A stretch of 64,000 bases of DNA from Lysobacter sp. CFH 32150 (GTDB taxonomy: Bacteria > Pseudomonadota > Gammaproteobacteria > Xanthomonadales > Xanthomonadaceae): the NCBI RefSeq assembly GCF_022758295.1, contig NZ_JALDWJ010000002.1, positions 434,001-498,000 on the forward strand, read 5' to 3'. The notes under the pieces were generated by a model, which was given only the letters and a program-made list of their open reading frames with translations, did not search any database and was not told the origin of the DNA. Made by a program: the position numbers and the translations under genes. Positions 27,345 through 38,385 of this stretch are shown in pieces. Positions within the stretch are counted from its first letter, which is position 1; every line of letters begins with the position of its first letter.

Positions 27345-28244
27345 GTGAATAGCCACACCCGCGCCGCGCTGCTGATGCTTGGTGGCACCATCCTGTTCGC
27401 ACTGATGGCCGTCGCGGTCCGACTCGCTTCCAGCTCGCTTCACACCTTCGAAGTCGCGTTCTTCCGCAACTTCTTCGGCCTGATCGCAACCTTGCCGCTG
27501 CTCATCCGGCATGGTCCGGAGCTGTTGAAGACCGATCGCCTGCCGCGTTATGTGTTCCGCAGCGTGATCGGCGTGCTCGGCATGTTCTGCGGCTTCTGGG
27601 CGATCGGCAACCTGCCGCTGGCGCAGGCGATCGCACTGTCGTATTCGACGCCGCTGTTCGTCACCGTCGCTGCGGTGTGGTGGCTGGGCGAGCAGGTGCG
27701 TGCGCGGCGCTGGATCGCCGTCACCATCGGCTTCGTCGGGATGCTGGTGATCGTGCGGCCGGGTACGGAAGGCTTCACGACCGGCAGCCTGGTCGCGGTG
27801 CTGGCCGCCGTGTTGAGCGCGGCCGTCGCGATCCAGATCAAGCAGCTCTCCAGCACCGAACCCGCCGATCGCATCGTGTTGTGGACCACGTTGCTGTGGG
27901 TGCCGATGTCGCTGGGGCCAGCGCTGTTCGTGTGGGAATGGCCGAGCGGGATCGCATGGTTGTGGGTGATCGCCAGTGGCGTGCTCGGCACCAGTGCCCA
28001 TCTGCTGTGGACGCGCGCGATCAAGCTCGGCGATGTCTCCGCGCTCACCCCGATCAGCTTCGTCCAACTGGTGGTGGTGGCGCTGTTCGGCTACCTGCTG
28101 TTCGACGAGCGGCTCGACCGTTGGACCGTCATCGGTGCCGTGATCATCTTCGCCGCGAATGCCTACATCGCCCACCGCGAGGCGCAGCTCGCGCGCCGCG
28201 ACGCCAGCGAAGCGCCGGTCGCCGCAGCCAAGCCCGGCGAGTAG
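27345..28244 (+). CDS. EamA/DMT-family inner-membrane transporter
   Basis: 299 residues from a GTG at 27345 with GGAG 8 nt upstream. Ten hydrophobic segments in two EamA repeats (about 5-140 and 150-285); the first includes FEVAFFRNFFGL and AIALSYSTPLFVT, the second LGTSAHLLWTRAIKLGDVSALTPISF. The family exports metabolites or amino acids; the substrate is unknown. Confidence 0.88.
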   Translation: MNSHTRAALLMLGGTILFALMAVAVRLASSSLHTFEVAFFRNFFGLIATLPLLIRHGPELLKTDRLPRYVFRSVIGVLGMFCGFWAIGNLPLAQAIALSYSTPLFVTVAAVWWLGEQVRARRWIAVTIGFVGMLVIVRPGTEGFTTGSLVAVLAAVLSAAVAIQIKQLSSTEPADRIVLWTTLLWVPMSLGPALFVWEWPSGIAWLWVIASGVLGTSAHLLWTRAIKLGDVSALTPISFVQLVVVALFGYLLFDERLDRWTVIGAVIIFAANAYIAHREAQLARRDASEAPVAAAKPGE

Positions 28245-28969
28245 TCACTCAGCCTGTGCGTGTCGCCACGGCCGCAAACTGCCGCGGAACACCAGCAGAT
28301 AGATGCCGACCGCCCATACCGAGGCCGCGGCCCAGCCGGCGACGATGTCGGACGGGTAATGCACGCCGAGGTAGACGCGCGACAGTCCGACCAGCAGCGT
28401 GAACATCGCCGCGGCGAGCGTCACCAGCAAACGCCATCGGGTGTGCCAGCACAGCAACACCACGACCCAGGCGAGCGTCATCGAGCCCATGGCGTGGCCG
28501 CTGGGAAAGCTGAAAGTGGTTTCCGGCGCGATCGATTCCCACAGGCTCGGCCGTGCCCGCGCAAAGGAAGGCTTCGCTGCGAGGTTCAACAACGCCGAAC
28601 CGATGATGGCGACACCGGCGAACAAGCCTTCGCGCATGCGGCGCCTGATCGCCAGGCCCAGCACCAGCAGCGCGTCGAACGGCACCACGCCATACTGGTA
28701 GCCTAGTGCGGACAACAGCACGAACGCCTGGTCGAAGCCATCCCGGGCCAGTGCGTGCGCAAATCGCAGGATCGGCTCATCGAACGGGAATGCCTCTGCC
28801 TCGCGCACTTCGTCGGCGAGTTCGGCGAAAGCCCACAGCGGCAGCAGCAGGCCGATGAACAGCAGCAGCAACCGCCAGCGGTACTTGCGCAGGAACGCAG
28901 CGCCGAAACGCGCCTCGGCGCGGACGGCAGCGGCAGGATCAGCCTGCTTCGAAGCAGCCGGGTTCGACA

Positions 28970-28970
<1 letters not shown>
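28245..28970 (-). CDS. PAP2-family membrane phosphatase
   Basis: 241 residues; the ATG at 28970 overlaps the ispG stop (ATGA). Multi-spanning protein with all three acid-phosphatase motifs: KPSFARARP, FPSGHAMGS and SRVYLGVHYPSD. It may dephosphorylate undecaprenyl pyrophosphate or lipid phosphates; coupling with ispG (isoprenoid precursor synthesis) makes a polyprenyl substrate attractive. Not proven by sequence. Confidence 0.87.
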
Positions 28971-30256
<1,286 letters not shown>

Positions 30257-30272
30257 AGTTTAGTCTGGCGCG

Positions 30273-31628
30273 GTGCCGACCGATGCCGCCTACACACCCC
30301 CGCAGCGGGACATCCTGACCCCCAGCCAGCTGAACACGCTGGCGCGCGACCTGCTGGAAGGCGCCTTCCCGCTGGTCTGGGTCGAAGGCGAACTCGGCAA
30401 CCTGACGCGGCCGGGCTCCGGCCACCTGTACTTCACCCTCAAGGACGCGCGTGCGCAGGTGCGGTGCGCGCTGTTCAAGCCGAAGAGCCAGTGGCTGAAT
30501 TTCGTGCCGCGCGAGGGCCTGCGCGTGCTCGCGCGCGGCCGGCTGACCTTGTACGAAGCGCGCGGCGATTGCCAGCTGGTGCTGGATTCGCTGGAGGAAG
30601 CCGGCGAAGGTGCGCTGCGGCGCGCGTTCGAAGAATTAAAGGCCAGGTTGACCGCGGAAGGTCTGTTCGAGACCGCACGCAAGCGACCACTGCCAGCGTA
30701 CGTACGCCGGCTCGGTGTGCTGACCTCGCCCAGCGGTGCGGCGGTGCGCGACGTGCTCAGCGTGCTGGCGCGGCGCTTCCCGCTCGTCGACGTCGACGTG
30801 TTGCCGGTACCGGTGCAAGGCGCGACCGCTGCGGCGCAGATCGCGAGGATGCTGCAACGCGCGATACGTTCTGGTCGCTACGACGCGCTGCTACTTGCGC
30901 GTGGCGGTGGTTCGCTGGAGGACCTGTGGGCGTTCAACGACGAAGCGCTGGTGCGTGCGATCGCTGCGGCGCCGATGCCGGTGGTTTCGGCCATCGGGCA
31001 CGAAACCGACTTCAGCCTCAGCGATTTCGCCGCCGACCTGCGCGCGCCGACGCCGTCGGTGGCGGCCGAGCTGCTGGTGCCGCATCGCGACGACCTGCGC
31101 CGTCGCCTGCGCGCGCTCGATACGCGCCTGGTAAACCTGCAAACGCAGCGATTGCGACAGGCGATGCAACGCGCCGATCGCGCGGCATTGCGATTGCAGG
31201 CCATGCGGCCGCGTGCACGACTGGACCTGTTGTGCCGGCGCCAGGCCGAAGCGTTGCGCCGCCTGACTGCGGCGTGGCGGCAGCGACTCCTGCGCGAACG
31301 CGCACGCCTGCGCCATGCCGACGCGGTGCTGCGTGCGACGCACCCGCAACGCCGGCTGGCGCGCCTGCGCGAGCGCCTTGCCGGCGTGTCGGCGCGCCCG
31401 CAGGCGGCGATCGCGTGGCGCCTGCAACACGACGCGCTGCATCTGCGCGGCTTGGCGCGCTCGCTCGAGGCGGTGAGTCCGCTGGCGACGGTGGCGCGTG
31501 GTTACAGCATCCTGCAGCACGCGGATGGCCGCATCGTGCGCAGCGTTGAACAAGCTGCGATTGGCGATGCACTTGACGCGCGCGTGAGCGATGGCCACTT
31601 GCGCGTACGGGTAGAAGGCAAGTCGTAG
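30273..31628 (+). CDS. xseA: Exodeoxyribonuclease VII large subunit
   Basis: 451 residues from a GTG. The N-terminal OB domain ([37 protein letters not shown]) is followed by the catalytic region ([56 protein letters not shown]) and a long Arg/Leu-rich helical part. Degrades single-stranded DNA with XseB. Divergent from ispG with a 16-bp gap, so its promoter must lie within ispG. Confidence 0.96.
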   Translation: MPTDAAYTPPQRDILTPSQLNTLARDLLEGAFPLVWVEGELGNLTRPGSGHLYFTLKDARAQVRCALFKPKSQWLNFVPREGLRVLARGRLTLYEARGDCQLVLDSLEEAGEGALRRAFEELKARLTAEGLFETARKRPLPAYVRRLGVLTSPSGAAVRDVLSVLARRFPLVDVDVLPVPVQGATAAAQIARMLQRAIRSGRYDALLLARGGGSLEDLWAFNDEALVRAIAAAPMPVVSAIGHETDFSLSDFAADLRAPTPSVAAELLVPHRDDLRRRLRALDTRLVNLQTQRLRQAMQRADRAALRLQAMRPRARLDLLCRRQAEALRRLTAAWRQRLLRERARLRHADAVLRATHPQRRLARLRERLAGVSARPQAAIAWRLQHDALHLRGLARSLEAVSPLATVARGYSILQHADGRIVRSVEQAAIGDALDARVSDGHLRVRVEGKS

Positions 31629-31633
31629 TTTTT

Positions 31634-31704
31634 GTAGGAGCGGCTTACAGCCGCGAGCTTTTCGACATCGGCAGCTAGAGCTCGCGGCTGTAAGCCGTTC
31701 CTAC
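31634..31704. repeat. Palindromic REP/SMAG-like element (inverted pair)
   Basis: Two 26-nt arms, 31634-31659 and 31679-31704, are inverted copies matching at 25 of 26 positions, separated by 19 nt. Each arm starts with GTAG and is itself GC-palindromic around CGGCTTACAGCCG. This is the appearance of the GTAG-ended SMAG elements described in Stenotrophomonas. It lies 5 nt after the xseA stop and would form a very stable hairpin that could stop transcription or protect the mRNA 3' end. Confidence 0.85.
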
Positions 31705-31761
31705 ACAGGGATGCCGCGATCACAAGGCGATGCCGCGATTTAACATCACATGGAGGACGCT

Positions 31762-33213
31762 ATGGCAAAGGAGCCTGCAATGCTGAACAAGCGCTACCCC
31801 TACTACCTCGCCAACAAACCGGTCGCGGCCAATACCGACCTCGAGGTACTGGACAAGTATTCCGGCAAGCGCGCCACCCGCGTGGCCTTCGCCGATGCGG
31901 CCACCGTGCGCAAGGCGATCGTGGCAGCGTACAAGGCGCGCGAAGCCATGGCGGCATTCACCCCGGACGCGCGTCGCGACGTGCTCGAACACTGCGTGCG
32001 CCGCTTCACCGAGCGCCAGGAAGAACTGGCCCTGGCGCTGTGCATCGAAGCCGGCAAACCAATCAAGGATGCGCGCGGCGAAGTCACCCGGTTGATCGAC
32101 ACGTTCCGCATCGCGGCCGGCGAAGCCACCCGCATCGACGGCGAGATCATCGAGCTGCAGATCTCCAAACGCACGCGCGGCTACCGCGGCATGGTCAAGC
32201 GCGTGCCGATCGGCGCCTGCGCCTTCATTACCCCATTCAATTTCCCGCTCAACCTGGTGGCGCACAAGGTCGCGCCGGCACTCGCCGCTGGTTGTCCGTT
32301 CGTGCTGAAACCGGCGGAGCGCACGCCGATCGGTGCATTGATCATCGGCGAAGTGCTGGCCGAAACCGACCTGCCGAAGGGCGCGTTCTCCATCCTGCCC
32401 TGCTCCAACGAAGACGCCGGCCTGCTGGTCGAGGACGAGCGCATCGCATTGCTGAGCTTCACCGGCGGCCTGATCGGCTGGGACCTGAAGGCTCGCGCCG
32501 GGCGCAAGAAAGTCACGCTGGAACTCGGCGGCAACGCCGCGTGCATCATCGATGCCGATCCGGGCGCGCCGCTCGACCACGTGGTCGAACGCCTGGTGTT
32601 CGGCGCCTATTACCAGAGCGGCCAGAGCTGCATCAGCGTGCAGCGCATCTACGCGCACGCTGATATCTACGACAAGCTACGCAAGAAACTGAAGGCCGCA
32701 GTCGGCAAGCTGCGCATGGGCGATCCGCGCGATGAGAACGTGTTCATCGGCCCCGTGATCGACGAAGCCTCCGCCAGGCGCATCGAGCAGTGGATCGCCG
32801 ATGCGGTCAAGGGCGGCGCGAAGCAGATCGCCGGCGGCAAGCGCGCCGGCAACATGCTGCCGGCAGCGTTGCTGGAAAACGTGCCGCGTACCTGCGATCT
32901 CTACCGCAAGGAAGCCTTCGGCCCAGTCGCAACGCTGGAAGCGTTCGACGATTTCGACGACGTCATCGCGCGCGCCAACGACAGCGACTTCGGCCTCCAG
33001 GCCGGCGTGTTCACCGGCAACCTCACACACGCGATGCGCGCCTGGGACCGGCTCGATGTCGGCGGCGTGATCGTCGGCGACGTCCCCAGCTTCCGCGTCG
33101 ACAACATGCCCTATGGCGGCGTGAAGCATTCCGGCCTGGGCCGTGAAGGCGTCCGTTATGCGATCGAGGATATGACCGAGCAACGGCTGCTGGTGATCCG
33201 AGACTCCGCGTAA
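31762..33213 (+). CDS. Aldehyde dehydrogenase family protein, substrate unknown
   Basis: About 483 residues. Candidate starts are ATG 31762 (GGAGG 5 nt upstream), 31780 (GGAG 8 nt upstream) and 31750. The NAD(P) site ITPFNFPLNLVAHK, the base Glu in TLELGGNAA, the catalytic Cys in SGQSCISVQR and the end motif PYGGVKHSGLGREG are all present. It resembles the lactaldehyde / non-phosphorylating glyceraldehyde-3-phosphate dehydrogenase group of ALDHs, but specificity cannot be assigned. Transcribed alone. Confidence 0.85.
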   Translation: MAKEPAMLNKRYPYYLANKPVAANTDLEVLDKYSGKRATRVAFADAATVRKAIVAAYKAREAMAAFTPDARRDVLEHCVRRFTERQEELALALCIEAGKPIKDARGEVTRLIDTFRIAAGEATRIDGEIIELQISKRTRGYRGMVKRVPIGACAFITPFNFPLNLVAHKVAPALAAGCPFVLKPAERTPIGALIIGEVLAETDLPKGAFSILPCSNEDAGLLVEDERIALLSFTGGLIGWDLKARAGRKKVTLELGGNAACIIDADPGAPLDHVVERLVFGAYYQSGQSCISVQRIYAHADIYDKLRKKLKAAVGKLRMGDPRDENVFIGPVIDEASARRIEQWIADAVKGGAKQIAGGKRAGNMLPAALLENVPRTCDLYRKEAFGPVATLEAFDDFDDVIARANDSDFGLQAGVFTGNLTHAMRAWDRLDVGGVIVGDVPSFRVDNMPYGGVKHSGLGREGVRYAIEDMTEQRLLVIRDSA

Positions 33214-33267
33214 CCCCATCGGCACAGGCGGTGCGTTCCCCCTCCCGTCCACCACGGGAGATGCCCC

Positions 33268-35010
33268 ATGCCACGCCATGCCCAGACCAGCACGACCCAG
33301 ACCACCGCAGTCCTCGCCACCGCCCTGCTCTGCGCGCTCGCGCTGGGCGGCTGCAGCACTACGAAGGAAACTGTCGCCAGCGCCAATGAGGAAGCCGATC
33401 CGTCTGCGATCGCATCCGGAATCGCGCCTGCGGAACCAGCCGTCATGGACATGGCGGCAGCACAGTTCGCAACCCCGCCACCTCCCGCACAGATGAAAAT
33501 GGCCGCGCCGGCCTCGATGGGCTACGCGCGCGCGCGCCAGGCCAACGACGGCTACCAGCAGCCCGCCAACACCGAGAAATACGCGCAGCACGACGACAAC
33601 CCGGTCCATCGCGCCAGCGAGCAGCCGGTATCGACCTTTTCCATCGATGTCGATACCGGCAGCTACGCCAACGTGCGCCGGATGCTGCGCGACGGCACGC
33701 GCCCACCCGCGGATGCCGTGCGTGCCGAGGAGTTCATCAACTACTTTGATTACGGCCACCCCGCGCCGGTGACGAAGGACGTGCCGTTCCGGGTCACGAC
33801 CGAGCTCGCGCCGGCGCCATGGAACGCGAAACGCCAGCTGCTGATGATCGGGATCAAGGGTTATGACGTGCCGAAGGCGACGCTGCCGCCGTCGAACCTG
33901 GTGTTCCTGATCGACACTTCGGGCTCGATGGATTCACCCGACAAGTTGCCGCTGCTCAAGCAGTCCTTCGCCCAACTGGTGCCGCAGCTGCGCGCGCAAG
34001 ACCGGGTGTCAATCGTCGTCTATGCCGGCAGCGCGGGATTGGTGCTGTCGCCGACGCCGGGCGATCAGCATGAAACGATCCTCGCCGCGCTCGACCGGCT
34101 CGCCGCCGGTGGCAGCACCAACGGCGGCGACGGCATCCGCCTCGCCTACGCGATGGCGAAGCAGGCCTACGTGAAGAATGGCGTCAACCGTGTGATCCTC
34201 GCCACCGACGGCGATTTCAACGTCGGCACCATCGACCAGGGCGCACTGGAAACGCTGGTATCCGACCAGCGCAAGAGCGGCGTCGCGTTGACCACGCTCG
34301 GCTTCGGCCAGGGCAACTACAACGATGCGCTGGCGGAGAAGCTGGCCGATGTCGGCGACGGCAACCATGCGTACATCGATACCTTGCAGGAAGGCCGCAA
34401 GGTGCTGGTCGAGGAAATGCAGTCGACGCTGCTGACCATCGCCCGCGACGTCAAGATCCAGATCGAATTCAATCCTGCCGCGGTCGCCGAATATCGTCTG
34501 ATCGGCTACGAAAACCGGGTACTGCAGCGCGAGGACTTCGCCAACGACAAGGTCGATGCCGGCGACATCGGTGCAGGCCACGAAGTGACGGCCCTGTACG
34601 AAATCACTCCGGTCGGTTCCGGCGCACGACGCCTGCCGCCGCTGCGTTACGGCAACGGCAAATCCGTCGCGACGATTGCCAGGACCGGCGAACTCGCCCA
34701 CCTGCGCCTGCGTTACAAGCGCCCTGGCGAAGACGCGAGCCGTCTGATCGAGACCCCGATCCAGCGCACGCAGCTGCGCGCCCAGCCGAGCGCCACGTTG
34801 CGCTTCGCCGCGGCCGTGGCCGCTTTCGCCGATGCGCTGCGTGGCGGCACGCACCTGGAAGGCTGGAACTGGAATGAGATTGCCGCTGCTGCGGGCAGCG
34901 CCGATAACGATCGATGGGGCCTGCGTGCAGAACTGCGCGAGCTCATCGCAAAGGCACGGCAAACCACGGCAGCCGATGGCGATGCAGCGGTGACGACGAT
35001 TGCCGAGTAG
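33268..35010 (+). CDS. VWA-domain lipoprotein (YfbK-like)
   Basis: 580 residues. Lipobox LALGGC lipidates Cys near residue 29. A low-complexity Pro/Met/Ala linker is followed by a von Willebrand factor N-terminal extension (about 115-200; FSIDVDTGSYANVRRML, RAEEFINYF), a VWA domain with an intact MIDAS (LVFLIDTSGSM, STNGGDGI, ATDGDFN; about 205-390) and a C-terminal DUF3520 domain. Periplasmic and membrane-anchored; partner and function are not established for the family. Confidence 0.9.
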   Translation: MPRHAQTSTTQTTAVLATALLCALALGGCSTTKETVASANEEADPSAIASGIAPAEPAVMDMAAAQFATPPPPAQMKMAAPASMGYARARQANDGYQQPANTEKYAQHDDNPVHRASEQPVSTFSIDVDTGSYANVRRMLRDGTRPPADAVRAEEFINYFDYGHPAPVTKDVPFRVTTELAPAPWNAKRQLLMIGIKGYDVPKATLPPSNLVFLIDTSGSMDSPDKLPLLKQSFAQLVPQLRAQDRVSIVVYAGSAGLVLSPTPGDQHETILAALDRLAAGGSTNGGDGIRLAYAMAKQAYVKNGVNRVILATDGDFNVGTIDQGALETLVSDQRKSGVALTTLGFGQGNYNDALAEKLADVGDGNHAYIDTLQEGRKVLVEEMQSTLLTIARDVKIQIEFNPAAVAEYRLIGYENRVLQREDFANDKVDAGDIGAGHEVTALYEITPVGSGARRLPPLRYGNGKSVATIARTGELAHLRLRYKRPGEDASRLIETPIQRTQLRAQPSATLRFAAAVAAFADALRGGTHLEGWNWNEIAAAAGSADNDRWGLRAELRELIAKARQTTAADGDAAVTTIAE

Positions 35011-35046
35011 GTGCGGGCCGAGTAGGTGCGGGCCGAGCAGGTTCTG
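35002..35046. repeat. 15-bp tandem repeat across a stop codon
   Basis: GCCGAGTAGGTGCGG occurs twice in tandem (35002-35016, 35017-35031), followed by a diverged third unit GCCGAGCAGGTTCTG (35032-35046). The first unit contains the Ala-Glu-stop end of the VWA gene, so the unit count changes only the 3' UTR. Confidence 0.8.
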
Positions 35047-35054
35047 CAAACAAC

Positions 35055-35077
35055 GTCGGGTGGGCACTCCACCCGAC
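35055..35077. terminator. Hairpin between convergent genes, possible bidirectional terminator
   Basis: A 9-bp perfect stem GTCGGGTGG / CCACCCGAC with a 5-nt loop sits between the convergent VWA and GGDEF-EAL genes. There is no T-run on either side, so termination is likely only partial; it may instead be a short interspersed repeat. Confidence 0.45.
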
Positions 35078-35085
35078 AAAGTCGG

Positions 35086-37683
35086 TCAATCGAACTGCGT
35101 CAGCGCCGCCGGCCGGCCGAACAGGAAGCCCTGGCCATACACGCAACCGAGTTGCACCAGTGCATCACGCTGCGCTTCGGTTTCGACGCCTTCTGCGATG
35201 GTCTCGATGCCCAGTGTCACGGCAAGCGCAAGGATCGCGCGGATCACCGCCACGCTTTCAGGCTGCGATCCGCCGAGGCCGGCGATGAAGCTGCGATCGA
35301 TCTTCAGGCATTCGATCGGGAAATGGTGCAGGTACGACAACGCCGAGAAACCGGTGCCGAAATCGTCGAGTTGCGCCAGCACACCCTGCTGGCGCAGCAC
35401 GCGCAGGGTGCGCAGCGCGCGCGGGGCGTCGTCGAGCAGGGCGACTTCAGTGATCTCGATGCGCAATCGCGCCGGATCCATGCCTTCGGCTTCGAGCAAG
35501 CCGAGCAGGCGATCGGCGAAATCGGCGGAACGGAAATGCCGCGGCGAAACGTTGATCGAGACGTAGCCGGTGTCGCGACGCGCCATGTCGGAGATCACCC
35601 GTGCATAGAGTAGCCAGTCGACCTGCTCGATCAGGCCGCTGTCCTCGCCGACGTTGATGAACTCGCCCGGCGCGAGCAAACCGCGGCGCTCGTGGCGCCA
35701 CCGCAGCAACGCCTCATGGCCGACGACGGTGCCATCAGTGATGTGGATGATCGGCTGGTAGTGGGGCTCGAATGCGTCGTTGTTGATCGCGCGGCGCAGG
35801 TCGGCCTCGAGGTCGAGGATGCGCGTGGCTTCCTCGCGCATCACTTCGTCGAACACGATGCAACGATCGCGGCCGGCCCCTTTGGCGCGATACATCGCCG
35901 CGTCGGCATCGCGCAACATTTCCTCGCCGCTGCGGTAACGCGGCAGCCATAGCGCGATACCGATGCTGGCGGTCGGGAACAATTCGCGTCCGGCCACCCA
36001 CACCGGTGCACCGAGGGCGCCCAGGATGCGGTTGGCGAGCTCCTCGGCCATCGGCAGGCCATCGATCGATTCGACCAGGATGGCGAATTCGTCGCCGCCG
36101 AGTCGGGCCACCATGTCTTCGGAGCGCACCGTGGCCACGATGCGGCGCCCCGTCTCGATCAGCAATTCGTCGCCAACGGCGTGGCCGACGCTGTCGTTGA
36201 CCAGCTTGAAGCGGTCGAGATCGAGGAACAGCACAGCAAACGTCTTCTTCTCGCCGCCGTGGCGCGCACGCGCGATCGCTGCGCCGAGGCGTTCGAGCAA
36301 CTGGCTGCGATTGGGCAGTCCGGTCAGGGCGTCGTGCTGGGCCTGGTGGGTGAGGCGGCGTTCGGCGCGCACGCGTTCGCCGATCTGCGACAGCAGCTCG
36401 TCGTTCGCGGCGGCAAGTTCGCGGGTACGTTCCTCGACCCGCCGCTCGAGTTCGACATGGGCGCCCTTGAGCCGTTCCTGCGCCTGTTTGCGCGCCAGGC
36501 CACTGCCGATGTGGTACGCGACGAAGGTCAACAGTTCCTGGTCGCGCTTGCTGAAGGTGATGGCCGGCGAGTAGCTCTGCACGGTGATCACGCCCACCAC
36601 GGCTTCTTCGCGGAGCAGTGGGACGCCCAACCAGGAGTTGGAGCGCGTGCCGATGATTTGCACCTCGCCTTCCGCTGCGAGCGCCTCGATCCGGGCCCGG
36701 TCGGCCAACAGGGGCTTGCCGGTGCGAAGGACGTATTCGGTCAGGCCGTGGCCGACCTTGCGCGGCACGCGCTTTGCGTCGCGCTCGTCGACGGAATAGG
36801 CGAACTCGATCATGTCGCTCTCGCCTGCGAGCAGCGCGATGTAGAAATTCCGCGCGTACAGCAGGTCGCCGACGATGTCGTGGACCTCCGCGTAGAAACG
36901 CTCGAGGCTTTCGCTGGTGATCGACAGTTCCGCGATCCGGAACAACGCGCGCTGCAAACGCTCGGCGCGCTGGCGTTCGACGATCTCCGCTTGCAGTTCC
37001 CGGTTCGCCTGCTGCAATTCGCGTGTGCGTTCCTCGACGCGTTGCTCGAGTTCGGCGCGCGCGTGCTTGCGGTCGAGCGCGGTGAGGATGTGCTGGGCGA
37101 CATAAGCCAGCAGCGCGCGATCCTCGTCGCTGTAGCCGACCTGGCGGTTGTAACTCTGCACCACGATCGCGCCGCAAACCCTGCCGTCGCGGTGCATCGG
37201 CACGCCGAGCCAGTCCTCGCTGTCCGGGCCGTGGCTGGAGTCGCGCGGCACGCCGAGCGTCTCGCGGATTACCTCGGACGGCCCGCGCAGCGGTGCGCCG
37301 TGATGCAGCAGCGCGATGGTCAGGCTGTTGGGCAGCTCATCTTCGGGGATCTCATGCTCGGGATCGGCGACGTAGGGGTCACTGCTGTCGGCGAAGTACA
37401 GGAAGCGCACGCTGCGGCGCTCGCTGTCGTACTGGACGATGTAGCAGTTCTCGGCATACATCAGCCCGCCGACCACGGCGTGGATACGGCGCAGCATGTC
37501 CTGCATCTCGAGGTCGGAACCGGCGAGGTCCGCGATCTCGAACAACGCCTGCTGCAAACGCTCGGATTTCTGCAGCGAAGCGATGCGCGCTTGTGCGGCC
37601 GCCAGCGCCGAACCAGCGGAATCCGCCGTTGGCGTGTCGGTGCCTGCCTCTCCGAGGCTGCGCGCGGATGCCTTACCCCTCAT
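35086..37683 (-). CDS. GAF-GAF-GGDEF-EAL cyclic-di-GMP signalling protein
   Basis: 865 residues from the ATG at 37683; upstream the open frame lacks protein character because it is antisense to the sigma-factor gene. No membrane segment. Two GAF sensor domains (about 50-205 and 235-385), each followed by a similar VEERTREL coiled helix, then GGDEF (about 450-605, active-site RLGGDEF near 526) and EAL (about 625-860; EALLRW near 656, SINVSPRHF, DDFGTGFSALSYL, KIDRSF). Both catalytic signatures look intact, so it may make and break c-di-GMP under control of a cytoplasmic ligand. The duplicated GAF-plus-linker unit looks like an internal duplication. Confidence 0.92.
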   Translation of the reverse strand: MRGKASARSLGEAGTDTPTADSAGSALAAAQARIASLQKSERLQQALFEIADLAGSDLEMQDMLRRIHAVVGGLMYAENCYIVQYDSERRSVRFLYFADSSDPYVADPEHEIPEDELPNSLTIALLHHGAPLRGPSEVIRETLGVPRDSSHGPDSEDWLGVPMHRDGRVCGAIVVQSYNRQVGYSDEDRALLAYVAQHILTALDRKHARAELEQRVEERTRELQQANRELQAEIVERQRAERLQRALFRIAELSITSESLERFYAEVHDIVGDLLYARNFYIALLAGESDMIEFAYSVDERDAKRVPRKVGHGLTEYVLRTGKPLLADRARIEALAAEGEVQIIGTRSNSWLGVPLLREEAVVGVITVQSYSPAITFSKRDQELLTFVAYHIGSGLARKQAQERLKGAHVELERRVEERTRELAAANDELLSQIGERVRAERRLTHQAQHDALTGLPNRSQLLERLGAAIARARHGGEKKTFAVLFLDLDRFKLVNDSVGHAVGDELLIETGRRIVATVRSEDMVARLGGDEFAILVESIDGLPMAEELANRILGALGAPVWVAGRELFPTASIGIALWLPRYRSGEEMLRDADAAMYRAKGAGRDRCIVFDEVMREEATRILDLEADLRRAINNDAFEPHYQPIIHITDGTVVGHEALLRWRHERRGLLAPGEFINVGEDSGLIEQVDWLLYARVISDMARRDTGYVSINVSPRHFRSADFADRLLGLLEAEGMDPARLRIEITEVALLDDAPRALRTLRVLRQQGVLAQLDDFGTGFSALSYLHHFPIECLKIDRSFIAGLGGSQPESVAVIRAILALAVTLGIETIAEGVETEAQRDALVQLGCVYGQGFLFGRPAALTQFD

Positions 37684-37830
37684 ATCGGCAGGATAACGTG
37701 GTTTGGTGTCCTGCTCCGGCAACCCCACCCCCTCGATCCGACCGTTGGTAAGGACATGCTCCTCTGCCAACCCTACCCGATGGCCGGTCCCGGCTTCCCG
37801 CCGCCCGCGCCAGCCCTTACCCTGCTCGGC

Positions 37831-38385
37831 ATGAACGACAGCGCCGAAGCCAGCGATGAGCGCCTGATGCTGGCTTGGGCGGCCGGTGAGACTGCCGCTT
37901 TCGAGCAGCTGTATGCGCGCCACCGCCTCCGGCTGTACCGGTTCCTGCTGCGGCATCTGCGCGACGGGGCATTGGCCGACGAGCTGTTCCAGGACGTGTG
38001 GCAGAAGGTGATCGCCGCCCGCGCCGGCTGGGTGCCGGACGCCCCATTCGGTACCTGGCTGTACCGGATCGCCCACAATCGCCTCACCGATCACTGGCGG
38101 GCATTGAAATACCGCCCGCCCGTACCCGAGGACGGCGACGAGCGCGCCGCCCGTATACCCGATCCCGACACCCCCGAGCGCAACCTGTCGGAATTCGAAC
38201 AACGCCGACGGCTGCAACTCGCCCTCGATGAACTGCCGGAGGAACAGCGCGAGGTCCTGCTGCTCAGGCTGGAGCAGGAACTGACGCTGGAGGAGATCGG
38301 CGCCATCACCGGCGTCGGTCGCGAAACGGTGAAATCGCGATTGCGCTACGCGATGGACAAGCTGCGCACCAGGTTGCACGAATGA
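37831..38385 (+). CDS. ECF-type RNA polymerase sigma factor
   Basis: 184 residues from the ATG at 37831 (MNDSAEASDERLM); an earlier in-frame ATG at 37780 begins a Pro-rich stretch. Region 2 (FEQLYARHRLRLYRFLLRHL, DELFQDVWQKV, FGTWLYRIAHN) and region 4 (LPEEQREVLLLRL, LTLEEIGAITG, ETVKSRLRYAMDKLR) are complete. The next gene, overlapping by ATGA, looks like its membrane-bound anti-sigma factor. The stimulus is unknown. Confidence 0.92.
   Translation: MNDSAEASDERLMLAWAAGETAAFEQLYARHRLRLYRFLLRHLRDGALADELFQDVWQKVIAARAGWVPDAPFGTWLYRIAHNRLTDHWRALKYRPPVPEDGDERAARIPDPDTPERNLSEFEQRRRLQLALDELPEEQREVLLLRLEQELTLEEIGAITGVGRETVKSRLRYAMDKLRTRLHE

Noticed and set aside
36181-37830. Extending the ECF sigma factor far upstream along its open frame
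   Set aside because: The long frame is antisense to the GGDEF-EAL gene; sigma region 2 starts just after the ATG at 37831.
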